The notes: generated from the sequence alone by a model not told the origin. A DNA stretch of 64,000 nucleotides from Diplosphaera chodatii (GCA_032358165.1 JAALGY010000019.1:744001-808000); one strand, 5' to 3'; shown: positions 23,302 through 33,994, numbered from the stretch's first letter. A program made the numbers and translations.

Positions 23302-25397
23302 ATGAGCGGTAACACCGACTCGCGTGGGTTCGGCAGCACCGACGACGAGACGACGCCGCGAGGGGGAAATGGTGCCATGCCAGCAGGAAGCGGAGCTGTG
23401 CCAGACCACGCAGTGCAGCAGTATTCGCGGCAGTCGCAGTACATTCAGCTGCAGCAGCACGCGCAGCAGCAGTCACCGCAGGGGCAGAGGAGCAGCGGGC
23501 AGTCGCACAGTGGCGGCGGCGGCAACGGGAACGGCGCCTCCCCCTCAGCGCATCTGCCCGGCATGGACTCCGCCACGGTCGCAAAACGCTCCAAAGAGCA
23601 GGAAAAGAACCGACGGGCGCAGGCTCGGTTCAGAGAGCGGCAGAAGGTGCGAGGCATGGTGTGCACCAAGCTGTGCAGTGATAGCATCAGTGCTGTACAC
23701 AATTGATTTCAGCCGCCTGCCTGAAAATCCTGAAAATATGTGTGCATGCCTTATTCACAGCTGAAGCATGGCGAGACGGAGAAGCGCATGCAAGACCTGG
23801 AGGCGGCAGTGAAGCAGCTGCAAGTGGAACGCGATGCATTGGCCGTCAAGGCGGATGCCCTGGAGCGGTGCCTGCTGCAGGGCGAGCCGGGGCCACATGG
23901 GGTACATGGTTGCTCTCTGCCTGATTCACTGCAAGCGCACAGCATCAGGATGAGCAGCAGAATATCTGCCAGCACTGCCTCGCCTGGGCGAGGAGGCATG
24001 CTCTGAACTGCCTGCCGCTCGTGTTGCAGGAGGGGTCACCGAAGAATGGCCAGTCTGACGCCGCGTTCCGGGAGTATGTCGAGTGGTACAAGGTGAGTTG
24101 CGGACCTTTACAGATTGACAGTCGCCCAACATCTGATGTGCATCAGCTCCTACGGCCATTATCAGACTGACGCAGCATTCTAAGCTGCAGGGTCGGGTGC
24201 AGCAGCTGGCGCCACTGCTTGTACAAGCGCAGTTTGATGTGAGCAGCGAGGCAGGGAAGAAAATCACATCCATCTGGGCTGCCTTGGTGCGCTGTGCCGC
24301 AGCACCAACTCCGTGCCTGGTCAGGAGGTGTTGCCAGCTCTTCTGGTCACATGTACGGACGCATATCATGAGGCAGCCCACCAGAGCCTGGAATGTTTCG
24401 TGCCTGGATGACGACAGGTGAAGGAGGGCATCAAGTGGTACAGAGATGAGACTATCCGCACACGAGCATACTCTGCACCCATCCTACATGATGATGAGGT
24501 GCAGCCGCCACGGCCAGACAAGGCGCTGTGGAGACAAGTGACGGTATGACCTGCTTCGTGCTGTGTCTCCTCCAACTTCCAGTAGCCCAACCGCCTTCTT
24601 GTACTGAAGGTTCCAAGCCGCTATGCTCCCTAAGTGCGAAGTTGTTTCTTGGTGCAGGCGGCGCTGCAAATGACGTCTTCACAGCAGCAGCGATGCCAGA
24701 TAGTGCGGAGCAGTTATCTGTCAAGCATGTCAGCCATCATGTCCGAGCGGAAGGGGTTGAATGCCCTGATGCAGGTTGGCGCCGCTCCAGGCCATGTCAT
24801 CTTGTTGGGGTTTGACACCATTGTTGAGGGCAAGGAAATCTCCAGAGTGCCGGTCCTGTTGCTGCACAGCAATTCTTTGTGCTGAGAGTGCTGCTGGACA
24901 TTCAGGACATGCCAGATTGCGATGCAAATGCCAAAGTGGCCCTGCACACCGCCAAGGTGTGCACCTGCTCTTCTGATGGGCATCGCCACCGCCTGCTGCT
25001 CTTTTCCATGGCAGCATTCTGTCGAGGCGATTTCACCTGAATACCGATGATCCCCTGCAGGCGTTGGATGCCCTGGAAAAGCTGCATGCCAACTTGAAGC
25101 AGGAGCAGGTGCTGCAAAGCGAGCTTAGTATGGAGGTATTCGAGCGGGTGAGCCGTTTCTGTTGCCTTGCGCCCGAACGTTTTGATGCTTGCCATTCGAT
25201 GAGCTATCTGTGACATCATGTTACGAATGTCATTGGCTGATGGCATCCAGTCTTGCGTGCAGTTGCTGACCCCTATCCAGGCAGCCACGGCGCTGGTTGG
25301 CTTGTACCCATGGGCGCCCGACAAACTAGTGAGCATGATCTGTACCTGGCGACCTCTCGATGCCACTGTCTTACATCGTTTGTCACTTCTTGTGTAA
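23302..25397 (+). CDS. YAP/Pap1-type bZIP transcription factor 2 with conserved C-terminal module
   Basis: Nine exons can be joined in frame, about 390 residues. Exon 1 (23302-23646) is Gln/Ser/Gly-rich and ends in basic region KNRRAQARFRERQK. Exon 2 (23761-23901) is the zipper, MQDLEAAVKQLQVERDAL. Exon 3 (24030-24092) ends AFREYVEWYK. Exon 4 (about 24190-24287) has VQQLAPLLVQAQ. Exon 5 (about 24419-24545) ends PRPDKALWRQVT. Exon 6 (about 24658-24774) has AALQMTSSQQQRC and AIMSERKGLNALMQ. Then VLLDIQDMPDCDAN (about 24885-24955), ALEKLHANLKQEQVLQSE (about 25060-25147), and a last exon LLTPIQAATALVGLYPWA, PDKL to TAA 25395-25397. The intron after the basic region is in the same place as in bZIP 1. 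Function beyond DNA binding is unknown. Confidence 0.8.
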
Positions 25398-26552
25398 CAC
25401 ACTGCCATGGGCTGTCTGCTGACACCTTGTGACGGCGCTGCAGGCGATCCTCGACTGCGCTTGCAGCGCGCCTGTATGACGCCGCTTACCTGCTGCTGAC
25501 CTCCGTGTTCCTCCGCTTCTGTATGTGATTTCTGCTGATGGATTCTGCCACTCTTCCTCAAGTAGCACTAGAGGTGCCATCTACAGTGGCACCTGCCGCT
25601 AGTGCATGCAACTTTGTGGGTGTGTCTACCGCACATCCAGCAAGTACACTGGCATATGCGAGGGTTGGTGCTCAAGACAACTTGTTTGTTTAGACATGAA
25701 GCTGGTACGTAGAACCTGCCGGCCGCCGTGGGCTGTGTTTGTTGCTTTTAGTGGCGGCCTGGCGGCGTCCGAGTTGTGACATGCATGTCATCAGTGAGGA
25801 TGACGTTGATTGGTTGTATTGCAATGACAGTGGACATGATGTGCCAGTGTCAAAGAAGACCAGTTCTGCAGTCTGTCAGTAGCAGCTGACCAGTTCAGGG
25901 GACGCAGGGCAATCCAGCATCAGTAACATGCAGCAACTGCCGCGGTAGTCCATCACATCTGCTGTTTGCCGACCCGAGCTTGGTGTAGACACAGGACAGC
26001 GCCAGAACGCAGAGGACCCTTGCATGATTTACATCCAGCCGGTCTGCTTCACAGGTATAGACGGGACTGTGTTGCACCTACCCTGCGCACGCGCACTCAT
26101 GACCAACTGCCGTTGCAGTGTGCAACACTGCAATGTGTGGAAATTAGTCAGCATCTGCTCCGCTTGAGTCAACTGCTTACGTCATCGCCAACAAGCGCAT
26201 GCACGTGCTGTTGCAGGGATGTCGGGCGGCCTTAAGGCATAGTATCTAGAGCTCCAGACCCCACTACAGCTACATATGGCAACGTGACCGTGACGTGCTC
26301 ATCATGACCGCGCGGCAGGGTCATCACCGCTCTGAGGCTGCTTGAAAGCTTCCACGCTTGCTGAAGCCTCTCTGCTGGAACCGTGCACAAGTCTCCTGGT
26401 CAATTCCATCTAATTAGGGGTTTGGGTATGCATTTGTGAGATAGTTCGCTACTTGCTGGTGAGGCGCACAACATGGCGTGGGTTGGCCCCATGTGCCGGG
26501 GCCAAGCCAGGAACTAGGGTGTCAGCTGCGCTCCTCGCCTCAGACGTTTAGC
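25398..26552. other. Intergenic spacer between bZIP 2 and bZIP 3
   Basis: About 1.15 kb without a supported exon. It contains the hairpin at 25565-25605 and otherwise only short unsupported frames. It should include the bZIP 2 3' UTR and the bZIP 3 promoter. Confidence 0.45.
25565..25605. repeat. Strong inverted repeat / hairpin
   Basis: GCACTAG (25565-25571) plus AGGTGCCA (25572-25579), loop TCTACAG, then TGGCACCT (25587-25594), a 4-base bulge GCCG, and CTAGTGC (25599-25605). Every base in the two arms pairs, giving a 15-bp stem with one bulge. It lies about 170 bases after the bZIP 2 stop. Confidence 0.8.
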
Positions 26553-28802
26553 ATGCTGACAGCTGATGCGAACGCCCACTCGGACAATATCGCCATGGAC
26601 CCTGGCTCCAAGGAATCGTCACATGAGCAACAATCTGGCGCTGACGTTGCTGAGGATGGCGGCAAGCTGGAAGCAAATGGCATTCGACCGGAGCACGCTA
26701 CCTCAGAGCGAAAGCGGAGCAGGTGCAAACAACCACACTACACGCTTGGTCCGTTGACGTCGTTCAGGGCTTACCACTGAGTCAGGTCGCGCCCAATGCT
26801 TTAGTAATGCAAGCATGCCCCTCTCGTCCTGGAACCAACTCCACTGACGAAGGCGGGGCTTCATGATGCAGGTGCCAGGAGAAGAACCGTCGGGCGCAGG
26901 CCCGCTTCCGCGAGCGGCAGAAAGCAAAGGCCGCAGAGACCGAGCACAGGGTGGCCGGCCTTGAGGAAGCTGTGCACAGGCTACAGGGCGAGAAGAGCGC
27001 ACTGCAGGCGCATGCCCTGTCGCTACAGACACAGCTGCAGCAGGCGGCACAGCAGCCCGGGGCGCCGCCACAAGTCCCCGCTCAGTCCGCGCAGCCCTCA
27101 GTCGACAGCCTGGTCAGTGCAGCCCTGTTACGGATGTCACCTGCTGTAGCACCATCTTGGCTGTGAGCATCTGGATATGTGGTATCCTTCATGAACCCGC
27201 ATGCTTGGCTGAGAAGCAGGTGCCAGCCAGCTACTCCCAGGTGCTAGCAGACACAAGGAAAACAGGCACCAGCAGCTTCCAGGTGGTGCTGCCAACAGCT
27301 ACCCCCATGGCGTGGGACAGCTATGTCGTCTACTATAAGGCAAGCCTGCTTCAATAGACTCCAGAGATCAACTCGCATGTCTGCCGTCAAGGGTTTCATG
27401 GTGTCTGCTGGCGCATATGTGTGCACACGAGCACATCTGACAATCTGGTCGTCTGCTCCCTCTGCAGGAACAGATCCACAAGATGGCGCCGCTTCTGGCG
27501 CCTGCACAGGCGGATCCCACCGGGGCCGCGGCACAAGCCTGTGAGCAGCTGCTGACGGAGTTGAGCGAATCAAATCGCGCCATATTCCACAGGCACCCCT
27601 CGCTGCGCGACAAGGTTCGAGTGCTGCCCATCACGATGTCGTATGATCACACATCTGTTGGCCGCATGCTGTGCAACCGTGAATGACCTTTCTGGACTTG
27701 TGTGATCTTGGCTTCAACTGCCGCAGGTGCATACGCAGCCGCTGGTTGAGGCTTCAGAGGAGCCGCGCGTGCAGCCTGATGTGGCACTATGGCGCCAAGT
27801 CACGGTGGGGAGCCGCTCGTCTGCCTCCACTGGACTGGTCTGTTTCATGACGTGTCTGTGATGCAGTGTGTCTAGCAGATGCCCTGATGGTGAGTCCACT
27901 GTGGCTTGCAGGCCGCATTGCAGATGACCCCAGCTCAGAAGCGGCATGCGCGGGATTTGCACAGCTACTACTGGAACCGCATGCGGGACATCATGTCCGA
28001 GCGGCACCGCCTGTCGCTGGCCATGCTGGTGTGCAAGCATGGCTTTTCTGACGCGTCTCAGAGCATGTGCATTGCGAAGCTCACATGACTTTGTCGAGTC
28101 CGCGGGGTGTGCTTGCCTTGACACTCAACCTGTGACTTGCGATGCAGGCAACATGTGAGTTGCCGTCAGATATCATGCAAGCGCCAGACACTGGGCAATG
28201 TAAGCCGTGGCATCAAAATCAGGACATTGCCTGCAGACACAGCCAGGTATGCTGCAGACCATCGTGTAGCCTGCTGTGTGCTGTGTCTCAACATATGCGC
28301 CTGCCGACGTGCTAATTGGTCTTTGTTGCGCCTGTAGGCAATAAAGACCATCACAGCCTTGAACAAAAACATTGCTGAGGAAACACTAGCGCAGATTGAG
28401 GTTGGCCATGGCCTGTTCTGCAAAGTGCTGACGCCACTGCAGGCCTGCAGCGCCTATGTTGGTGAGCTTTGCCGTTTCTGTTGTTCAGCACAGACGCCAC
28501 ATGTCAGAGCAGCAACTATACCTGTCAAAGTCTGCACCAGCAAATCGGCTTGTCTGGTTTGTACTTGCAGGCCTGTACCCATTTTTTCGTAAGTCTGAAT
28601 CTGCTTCGTTGCTGCTCATGGACAGCAACATGGGCTCTGACCTTGCCGTGTTGCATGCTCACGCAGCCTTGGCAGCTCCGTCTGATGATTTGTGTCACGT
28701 GTTTCTGCAGCGGACAAACTGGCAATTTTATCTTGCGTCCTGGAGCTCGACGAATCTGAGGACGCTGTGCGGTCTCTGGTCACTGAGCTGGTTGGCAGCT
28801 AA
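26553..28802 (+). CDS. YAP/Pap1-type bZIP transcription factor 3 with conserved C-terminal module
   Basis: Exon 1 (26553 to about 26719) is acidic and ends SERKRS. The phase-2 join AGC AG|G TGC makes RCQEKNRRAQ followed by ARFRERQKAK (exon 2, 26874 to about 27114), with zipper VAGLEEAVHRLQGEKSAL and a Gln/Pro tail. Next exon ends WDSYVVYYK before a GC donor (gcaagc, about 27340). Then IHKMAPLLAPAQ (27471-27615), QPDVALWRQVT (to about 27804), ALQMTPAQKRHARDL and MRDIMSERHRLSLAML (27912-28030), ATCELPSDIMQAP (28148-28200), ITALNKNIAEETLAQIE and CKVLTPLQACSAYV (28338-28460), GLYPFFP (about 28570), and DKLAILSCVLELDESED to TAA 28800-28802. Unlike bZIP 1 and 2, the basic region and zipper share one exon. 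DNA targets unknown. Confidence 0.8.
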
Positions 28803-28832
28803 CAGATGCCAGCTCAGATTTCACAAAACATC

Positions 28833-28837
28833 TGTAA
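28833..28837 (+). terminator. Candidate TGTAA polyadenylation signal for bZIP 3
   Basis: TGTAA 31 bases after the bZIP 3 stop, the spacing and sequence expected of a chlorophyte poly(A) signal. Short motif, so only suggestive. Confidence 0.4.
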
Positions 28838-29516
28838 CTGGCGCGCATTGTGGCATGGCACGGCTTGCCCCTCGGCGACATGCACTTCCTGAAGTATTCC
28901 GTTTCATAGACGGCTCTTTTGTGGTTTGCACCTTGAAGTATAGGAAGTTTCTTGGTTTGATGCTATGAGGACTCTGCTTGATGTTGTGGACCGTACACAT
29001 CATGCAACTGCTTCGGCGTCTTCACATTGAAGCAATGCTGCAAGCCATCATGTGGCAGTAACACACTAGAATCGGCACCCTGCCTGCTAAACATCATGTC
29101 GTGAGTGCACTGTAACATTCGTATGTCGTTGAGTCCAGACCATCATGTCGCTGCGCCAGACTGCCCAGGCGACCATGCTGCGGAATAAGCTAACCTTGCA
29201 GCACTGGCCTGACCAGTGGATGCATTCCCGCCATGTATACAATGGCCCACCTGTGCCAGGACGAGCAGGGAATCAGATGAACACTTCGTTATCCAGGTGT
29301 CGTGTGGTGCCCATGCAGTCACAACTGCATGTTACACAACGCGCTGACATGATTGACAATGCCCGCGCACTCACAGCATCCAACAGCAGATGACGGTGGT
29401 CCCGCCCAGCAGCTGCTTCAGCCTGCACATGAGGGTGTGAACATGGCTGAGCCTGCGCACTACTTGAAGCTGGAGTTTAACTACAGCTGGCAGCAGAGCG
29501 CTGTGCTTTCCAACGC

Positions 29517-29720
29517 TTACGCGCGACGTGGCTTGGGGTCCTGCTGGGAGGTGACGACGATGCCGGCAAACAGGGCGACCTCTATGGCGCCGAATGCCAC
29601 GGTCCCAAGGATGAGGCCCATGCTGCTGGCCGCGCTTGACGGCACTGCGCAGACGCTGGCCGCAGTGGTTGACGCTGCGCCCTCAGCTGCCAAACTGGCT
29701 CACGCGTCCACTTCCCAACT
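29517..29720 (-). CDS. Possible C-terminal exon of a small single-span membrane protein
   Basis: The minus strand reads an open stretch ending at TAA 29517-29519. It has an Ala/Ser/Thr-rich, lumen-signal-like part, then a hydrophobic span (MGLILGTVAFGAIEVALF and AGIVVTSQQ) and a short basic tail PKPRRA. A possible acceptor (tttggcag) lies about 29695. The layout resembles very small thylakoid or inner-membrane subunits, but I do not recognise the sequence and cannot find a convincing first exon. It could be chance coding potential. Confidence 0.3.
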
Positions 29721-30114
29721 TGGTCAGTTTGTGCTGCGGTAAAAGTTGATGTAGCACCCGGCTGCAGCAACTCAGTCTCCCACAAAACGACTCTGCTCAA
29801 CCCCTAATGTTCTATGAAGTATGTGACCGAGCTCGCAATGACGGTGCGCTGCGCTGCGGTGGTTCGGTCTCAGTCTCAAGCCAGCTGAACAGCTGTTGAG
29901 GGCAAGCACACAATGCACCCGGAGCCAGGCTGACACCCTGTGGTTGGGGACGGTGACGACTGACGAGATTCCCCCTGCCACGGGCAACACGCGGTCACTC
30001 ATCATTTGCAGTCGAATATCGCGGCAGCGCCCTTACTCACGACCCGTGTTCGAGGCAGCTTGGCGTACAGTGCAACGCAGTGGCCATGGCGGTGGGACAG
30101 TAGAATCGCCCCAG

Positions 30115-33100
30115 ATGCCTCGCCAGACTAGCAAGTACCAGCAAGGGGGCAGCTGCTCGTGGGACGGCGTGGGGGCTTGCAGCTCCGATGACAGCGCCAC
30201 ACATGGCACGGACTGGCTGTCTGAGCTGATGGACAGCGGCCTCGATGTCGACGACCTGCAGGTGGGCGCGGACCCACGCATCGGTGCCCCTGATGTCCTC
30301 AACAAGTTTCATGCAACAGGTCAAGGGACGCAACCACCAAGACAGACGTTCGGCACCTTACATGCAGGTCGACCCCAGCCTGTTGTCCGGCGACGAACAG
30401 CTCGGCGATCTGCTGACCAGGTGCTGCTCTGCTCAGCCTGAACACTTGACAACTGTAGCACGCTTGTCATCCTGCCCACGCCCTCCATCAGCTTGTCGTG
30501 CTAGTATGCTCGTGTTGATTCATCGGCAGTATGGCCGGCGGGGCGGGCGATCATCGCTGCGGGCGGGAGTGCGGGTGCGGCTTCGCGCTGCAGCCGCTGC
30601 CGCAGCACAGCACGCAACAGCCGCTGCCGGCGCTGGCGGAGCTGCTGCGCTGCGGCCAGCACGGCGGCGACTGCGGCGCCGACGACGCCGAGCAGTGGCT
30701 GCCGGAGCTGCCCGACGGCATGGAGTTCCCCGTCTCTGGCGCGGACCCCCTGGAGGAGATGCTGGCCGAGCTGTCGGGTCCGGACGAGGGACGCGGCGAG
30801 ATGGCGACGCAGAGCCCGCCCGCGAGCAGCGACCCCGCGAGCAGCGGCCCCGCCTCGCCTGCCCGGCCGCGTGCAGCAGAGCAGCCCGCAGCGTGGGCGT
30901 CGCCATCGGCCACCAACAGCAGCGCCCAGACGCAGGCCTCGCCTGGAGCATGGGGCCGCTCTGCCGGCGCCGATGGCGGCGCCGTTGCTGGCGACTCTGC
31001 GGCCTCGCAGCCCGCGCTCTCCAGCGACTGCGGCCACAGCGCAGCAGCAGCTGCAGCGGCAGGGCTGTCTGCTCGCGAGTCCAGCCCGGGCTGCGAGTCT
31101 GCGCCGCGGCAGTCGTCACCGCAGGCGCCGCAGCGCAGCAGCAGCGGCAGCGCCTCACCAGCCACCAGCGACAGTGAGGGCTGCGGCCCCAGTACCCGGC
31201 AGCCCGCAGCACCAGCAGCGGCAGCCTGCGCCGGTGGCGCGGCAAGCCCCCAGTCTGGCAGCCTGCACAGCAGCGTCAGCCCCGCCGCAGCGGCCCCCGT
31301 CCCGCAGCAGTTGGCTGAGGGTCCGGCACTGCAGCAGTGGCAGCCGCTGCAGGCTGCCCTGCAGCAGCAGGCCTGGCAGCAGCAGCAGCAACAGCCGCAG
31401 CAGCAGGCCCAGCAGCAGTCAGCAGCGTCCGGCGACGGCGTGTCCCCAACTTTCACATCGGGGGGGCCGCAGGGGGAGGCGCAGCGGGCGGCCCGGGTCG
31501 CGCGCAACCGCGAGTCGGCGCAGCAGTCGCGGCAGCGGCGGCGGGCGCAGGTGGACGAGGTGCAGCGGCGGTGCGACGAGCTGCAGTCGCACAACGGCCA
31601 GCTGGCGGGCGTCGTACAGCGGCTCACTGCGGAGAACGCCGTGCTGCGGCACCAGCTGCTGGCGGTGTGCGCGGCGACTGGCGCCACGCCGCCGATGCCC
31701 GTGCCGCCGCCGCCATTCGCAGCAGGGGCAGCGGCGCCGCCGCTGGCGCAGGCTGCACCCTTGGGGGCCGCGCCCAAGGCAAGCCCTGCATGCTCACCAT
31801 GCTGCGACCTTGGGACTCACCCTGTGGTCATGCATGCAGCACATCTGCCGTGACCGCGAGCAGGCAGCACCAGAGTGATCATCCAGCTGTCGCTTGACCG
31901 TTGCAGATCCCCATCCAGAAGCTGAAGCCGCAGCGGCCGACGCCGGCGCCGCAGCGCTCAGTGCTGGGCGCCAGGAGCAGTCTGCCGGTGTCCTCGTCGC
32001 CAGACGCGCCGCAGTCCGCACGCAAGAAGCTGAAGAGCGCTGCAGGTCACCCATGTTGCTGCGCCCACCACCTTTATCACTGGGACTGGGCAGTGCTTTC
32101 TTCCTGCTCATGATGATCAGGGGCTGCTGCGGCAGCATGCTGTGCACGCGGTTGCCGCGCACCACAGCAGCGGCCAGGTATATGTCCCGCTCGCTGCCAC
32201 ACTGCCGCTGACGCCAGGTGCCCACCCTGCTGCAGGTGCCACAACGGCGCTGCTCGCCGTCTTCGCATGTGTCATGCTGCTGTCGCCCATGGGTGCACCG
32301 GGCGGCGGCGGCGGCGGCGCAGCGCTGCAGGGGGCCGCGGTGGTGCCCTACGCCCCGGGGGGCCGGCCCTTCAGCGCCGGCCACGGCCGCGTGCTTAACG
32401 CGCTGCCGCCGGCGCAGCTTCCCGGCAACGCCACCACCCACGCGCAGGCTGTGGAGGTCGTGCGAGGTGGGGGACACCAGCGTGTGTGTTTTTGTTGCAG
32501 TGTCTGGACTTAGCTGCGTTACAGGCCCCTTGGTATAGCCTCTTGACTGGTGTCATTAGCATTTACAGGCCAGCAGTGCTGCCAGATGCCGCACGACATG
32601 TTACATCAGTGGATGGACTTGGAGCAACGCTGATGTCGAGCTTCACTTTGTGCAGGCATGCTCAACGACCTGAGCGATCTTGGCGCAGCCGGCAGTGGTG
32701 AAGCCGGGCCGGCCAACGTCAGCGAGGCGCTGGCGCTGCGGTACAACGACCCGGTGCTGGAGACGCTGGCGCTGCAGCGCCTCAAGGAGCTGGCCCCCCT
32801 GGTGCGTGGCGCTGTTTGACCGCCCAGGAGTGTCAAGCAGGGCTGGGCATGCCCTGCCTGTGACCCACAGTTTTGCCCCGTCCGCAGCGCTCCCCAAGCT
32901 GTTTACAAGACGCGCTGCACGGTCGCCTGACCCGGGCACGGCAACCCCCGCGCAGGCGCTGTTCTCGGCGGGCGACGCGCAGCTGCTGCCGGGGGGCCGC
33001 ACCTTTGGCGGGGTGGCGGGGGAGGTGCTGGGGGCGGAGGGCCTCGCCGCCCCCGTCGCCTGCCGCGAGGTGTTCCGCTTCGACGCCGCGCGCGTGCTGC

Positions 33101-33757
33101 GCCCCGACTTCCCCGCCGCCCGGGTGCGCCACGCCGTGCTGTCGTCTCATTGTACATGCTGTGTCAGGTGTGCATACGCAGCTCTGGCTGCAGGCTCACG
33201 CCCGATGGTTTCGAGTCTCACCTGCGCAGCGGCTTGCAGCACCGGCATTGTCAGGGTTGCGCTCCAGGAGGGCGTGAGGCAGGTGCTGCTGCGAACCTGT
33301 GAGCTTTGTGGGGCTGCAGATGGAGGCGTACATCGACAGCCTCACGGCGCCGAAGCGGCGGCGGACGCAGGCGCTGCCGCTGCTGCCGGTGGGCGCCAGT
33401 GGTCCCGGCAATGGTGGTTTGGGCGGTGGCCAGGGCCGCCGCAGTGCTGCTGAGGATGGGGGACGCCGCGCCACCGGCAGCAGCTTCGGCAGCGCCCGTG
33501 TCGGGGGCCAGCAGCGGCGGCAGCGGAGGCCCACCATCGGCGACGATGCCGACGGGCCGTCAAGCAGCTCTGGTGGGGACGACAGCAGGAGGCTGGGCGG
33601 CAGCACGCTGGTCTCGATGCTGCTGCCGACACGCAACGCCTCAGCGCAGCAGGCTGGCAACCTGACGGCTCTGGACCAGATTTACATTGTCATGATGGAG
33701 CCCAGCGACATGTACGCCACATACTCGTGCCGGCTGCCAAGCCCCGTGCTGATATGA
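30115..33757 (+). CDS. bZIP28/bZIP17/ATF6-like ER-membrane-tethered transcription factor
   Basis: Resembles the plant unfolded-protein-response factors released from the ER membrane by site-1 and site-2 proteases. Exon 1 (30115-30261) encodes TDWLSELMDSGLDVDDLQ. Exon 2 (30368-30420) reads VDPSLLSGDEQLGDLL. Exon 3 starts at 30530 and runs through a Ser/Gln-rich region to a canonical basic region (ARNRESAQQSRQRRRAQV, about 31497-31550) and zipper (LQSHNGQLAGVVQRLTAE). After an intron with a GC donor (about 31780) comes IPIQKLKPQ, as in plant bZIP28. A membrane span, TTALLAVFACVMLLSPM, is near 32245-32295. A lumenal GRVLNAL (about 32387) fits the site-1 protease pattern. The lumenal tail has N-glycosylation sites (NAT, NVS, NLT) and ends YIVMMEPSDMYATYSCRL, like bZIP28. 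Stop at 33755-33757. The exon join just before the membrane span is uncertain. Confidence 0.83.
31365..31428. repeat. Gln-rich CAG run in the bZIP28-like gene
   Basis: CAG-rich run encoding a broken poly-Gln stretch (QQQAWQQQQQQPQQQAQQQ) just before the basic region. Low complexity of the kind common in activation domains. Confidence 0.75.
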
Positions 33758-33863
33758 GGCAGCATGGCTGTTGCGCGGAGGCACATGGCCACGGCGTGCG
33801 CAACCCAAGACCTGTTAGACCTGTCATTCTGAAGACGCGCTGCATTGAGCTGCTTCGGCACTC

Positions 33864-33868
33864 TGTAA
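33864..33868 (+). terminator. Candidate TGTAA polyadenylation signal for the bZIP28-like gene
   Basis: TGTAA about 107 bases after the stop, consistent with the chlorophyte poly(A) signal. Short motif. Confidence 0.35.
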
Positions 33869-33926
33869 CAAGACTTTTGACCCTGCATGCATGTGTTGGT
33901 TTCAAGACTTCTGCAGTTCATGAGAT

Positions 33927-33994
33927 GCGACCTTGCTTGGTAGGTGGCAGAAGCACGATAGCGACCTTGGTTGGTAGGTGGCAGAAGCACGACA
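33927..33994. repeat. Two-copy 34-bp tandem repeat
   Basis: Copy 1 at 33927-33960 and copy 2 at 33961-33994 are head-to-tail, starting gcgacctt and sharing ggtaggtggcagaagcacga. They differ at two positions. Lies between convergent genes. Confidence 0.9.

Larger units (their letters stand above)
28803..30114. other. Spacer between bZIP 3 and the bZIP28-like gene
   Basis: About 1.3 kb. It contains the 3' UTR of bZIP 3, a possible small membrane-protein exon on the minus strand (29517-29720, listed separately) and the promoter of the next gene. Nothing else is supported. Confidence 0.4.

Noticed and set aside
27188..27195. GTATCCTT, matching a U12-type 5' splice site
   Set aside because: It lies inside an intron that already has a good GT donor upstream, and using it would break the bZIP 3 frame.
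30551..31777. 408-codon minus-strand open frame
   Set aside because: Antisense of the Ser/Gln-rich bZIP28-like exon. Cys/Ala/Gly-rich with no domain, a GC-rich shadow.
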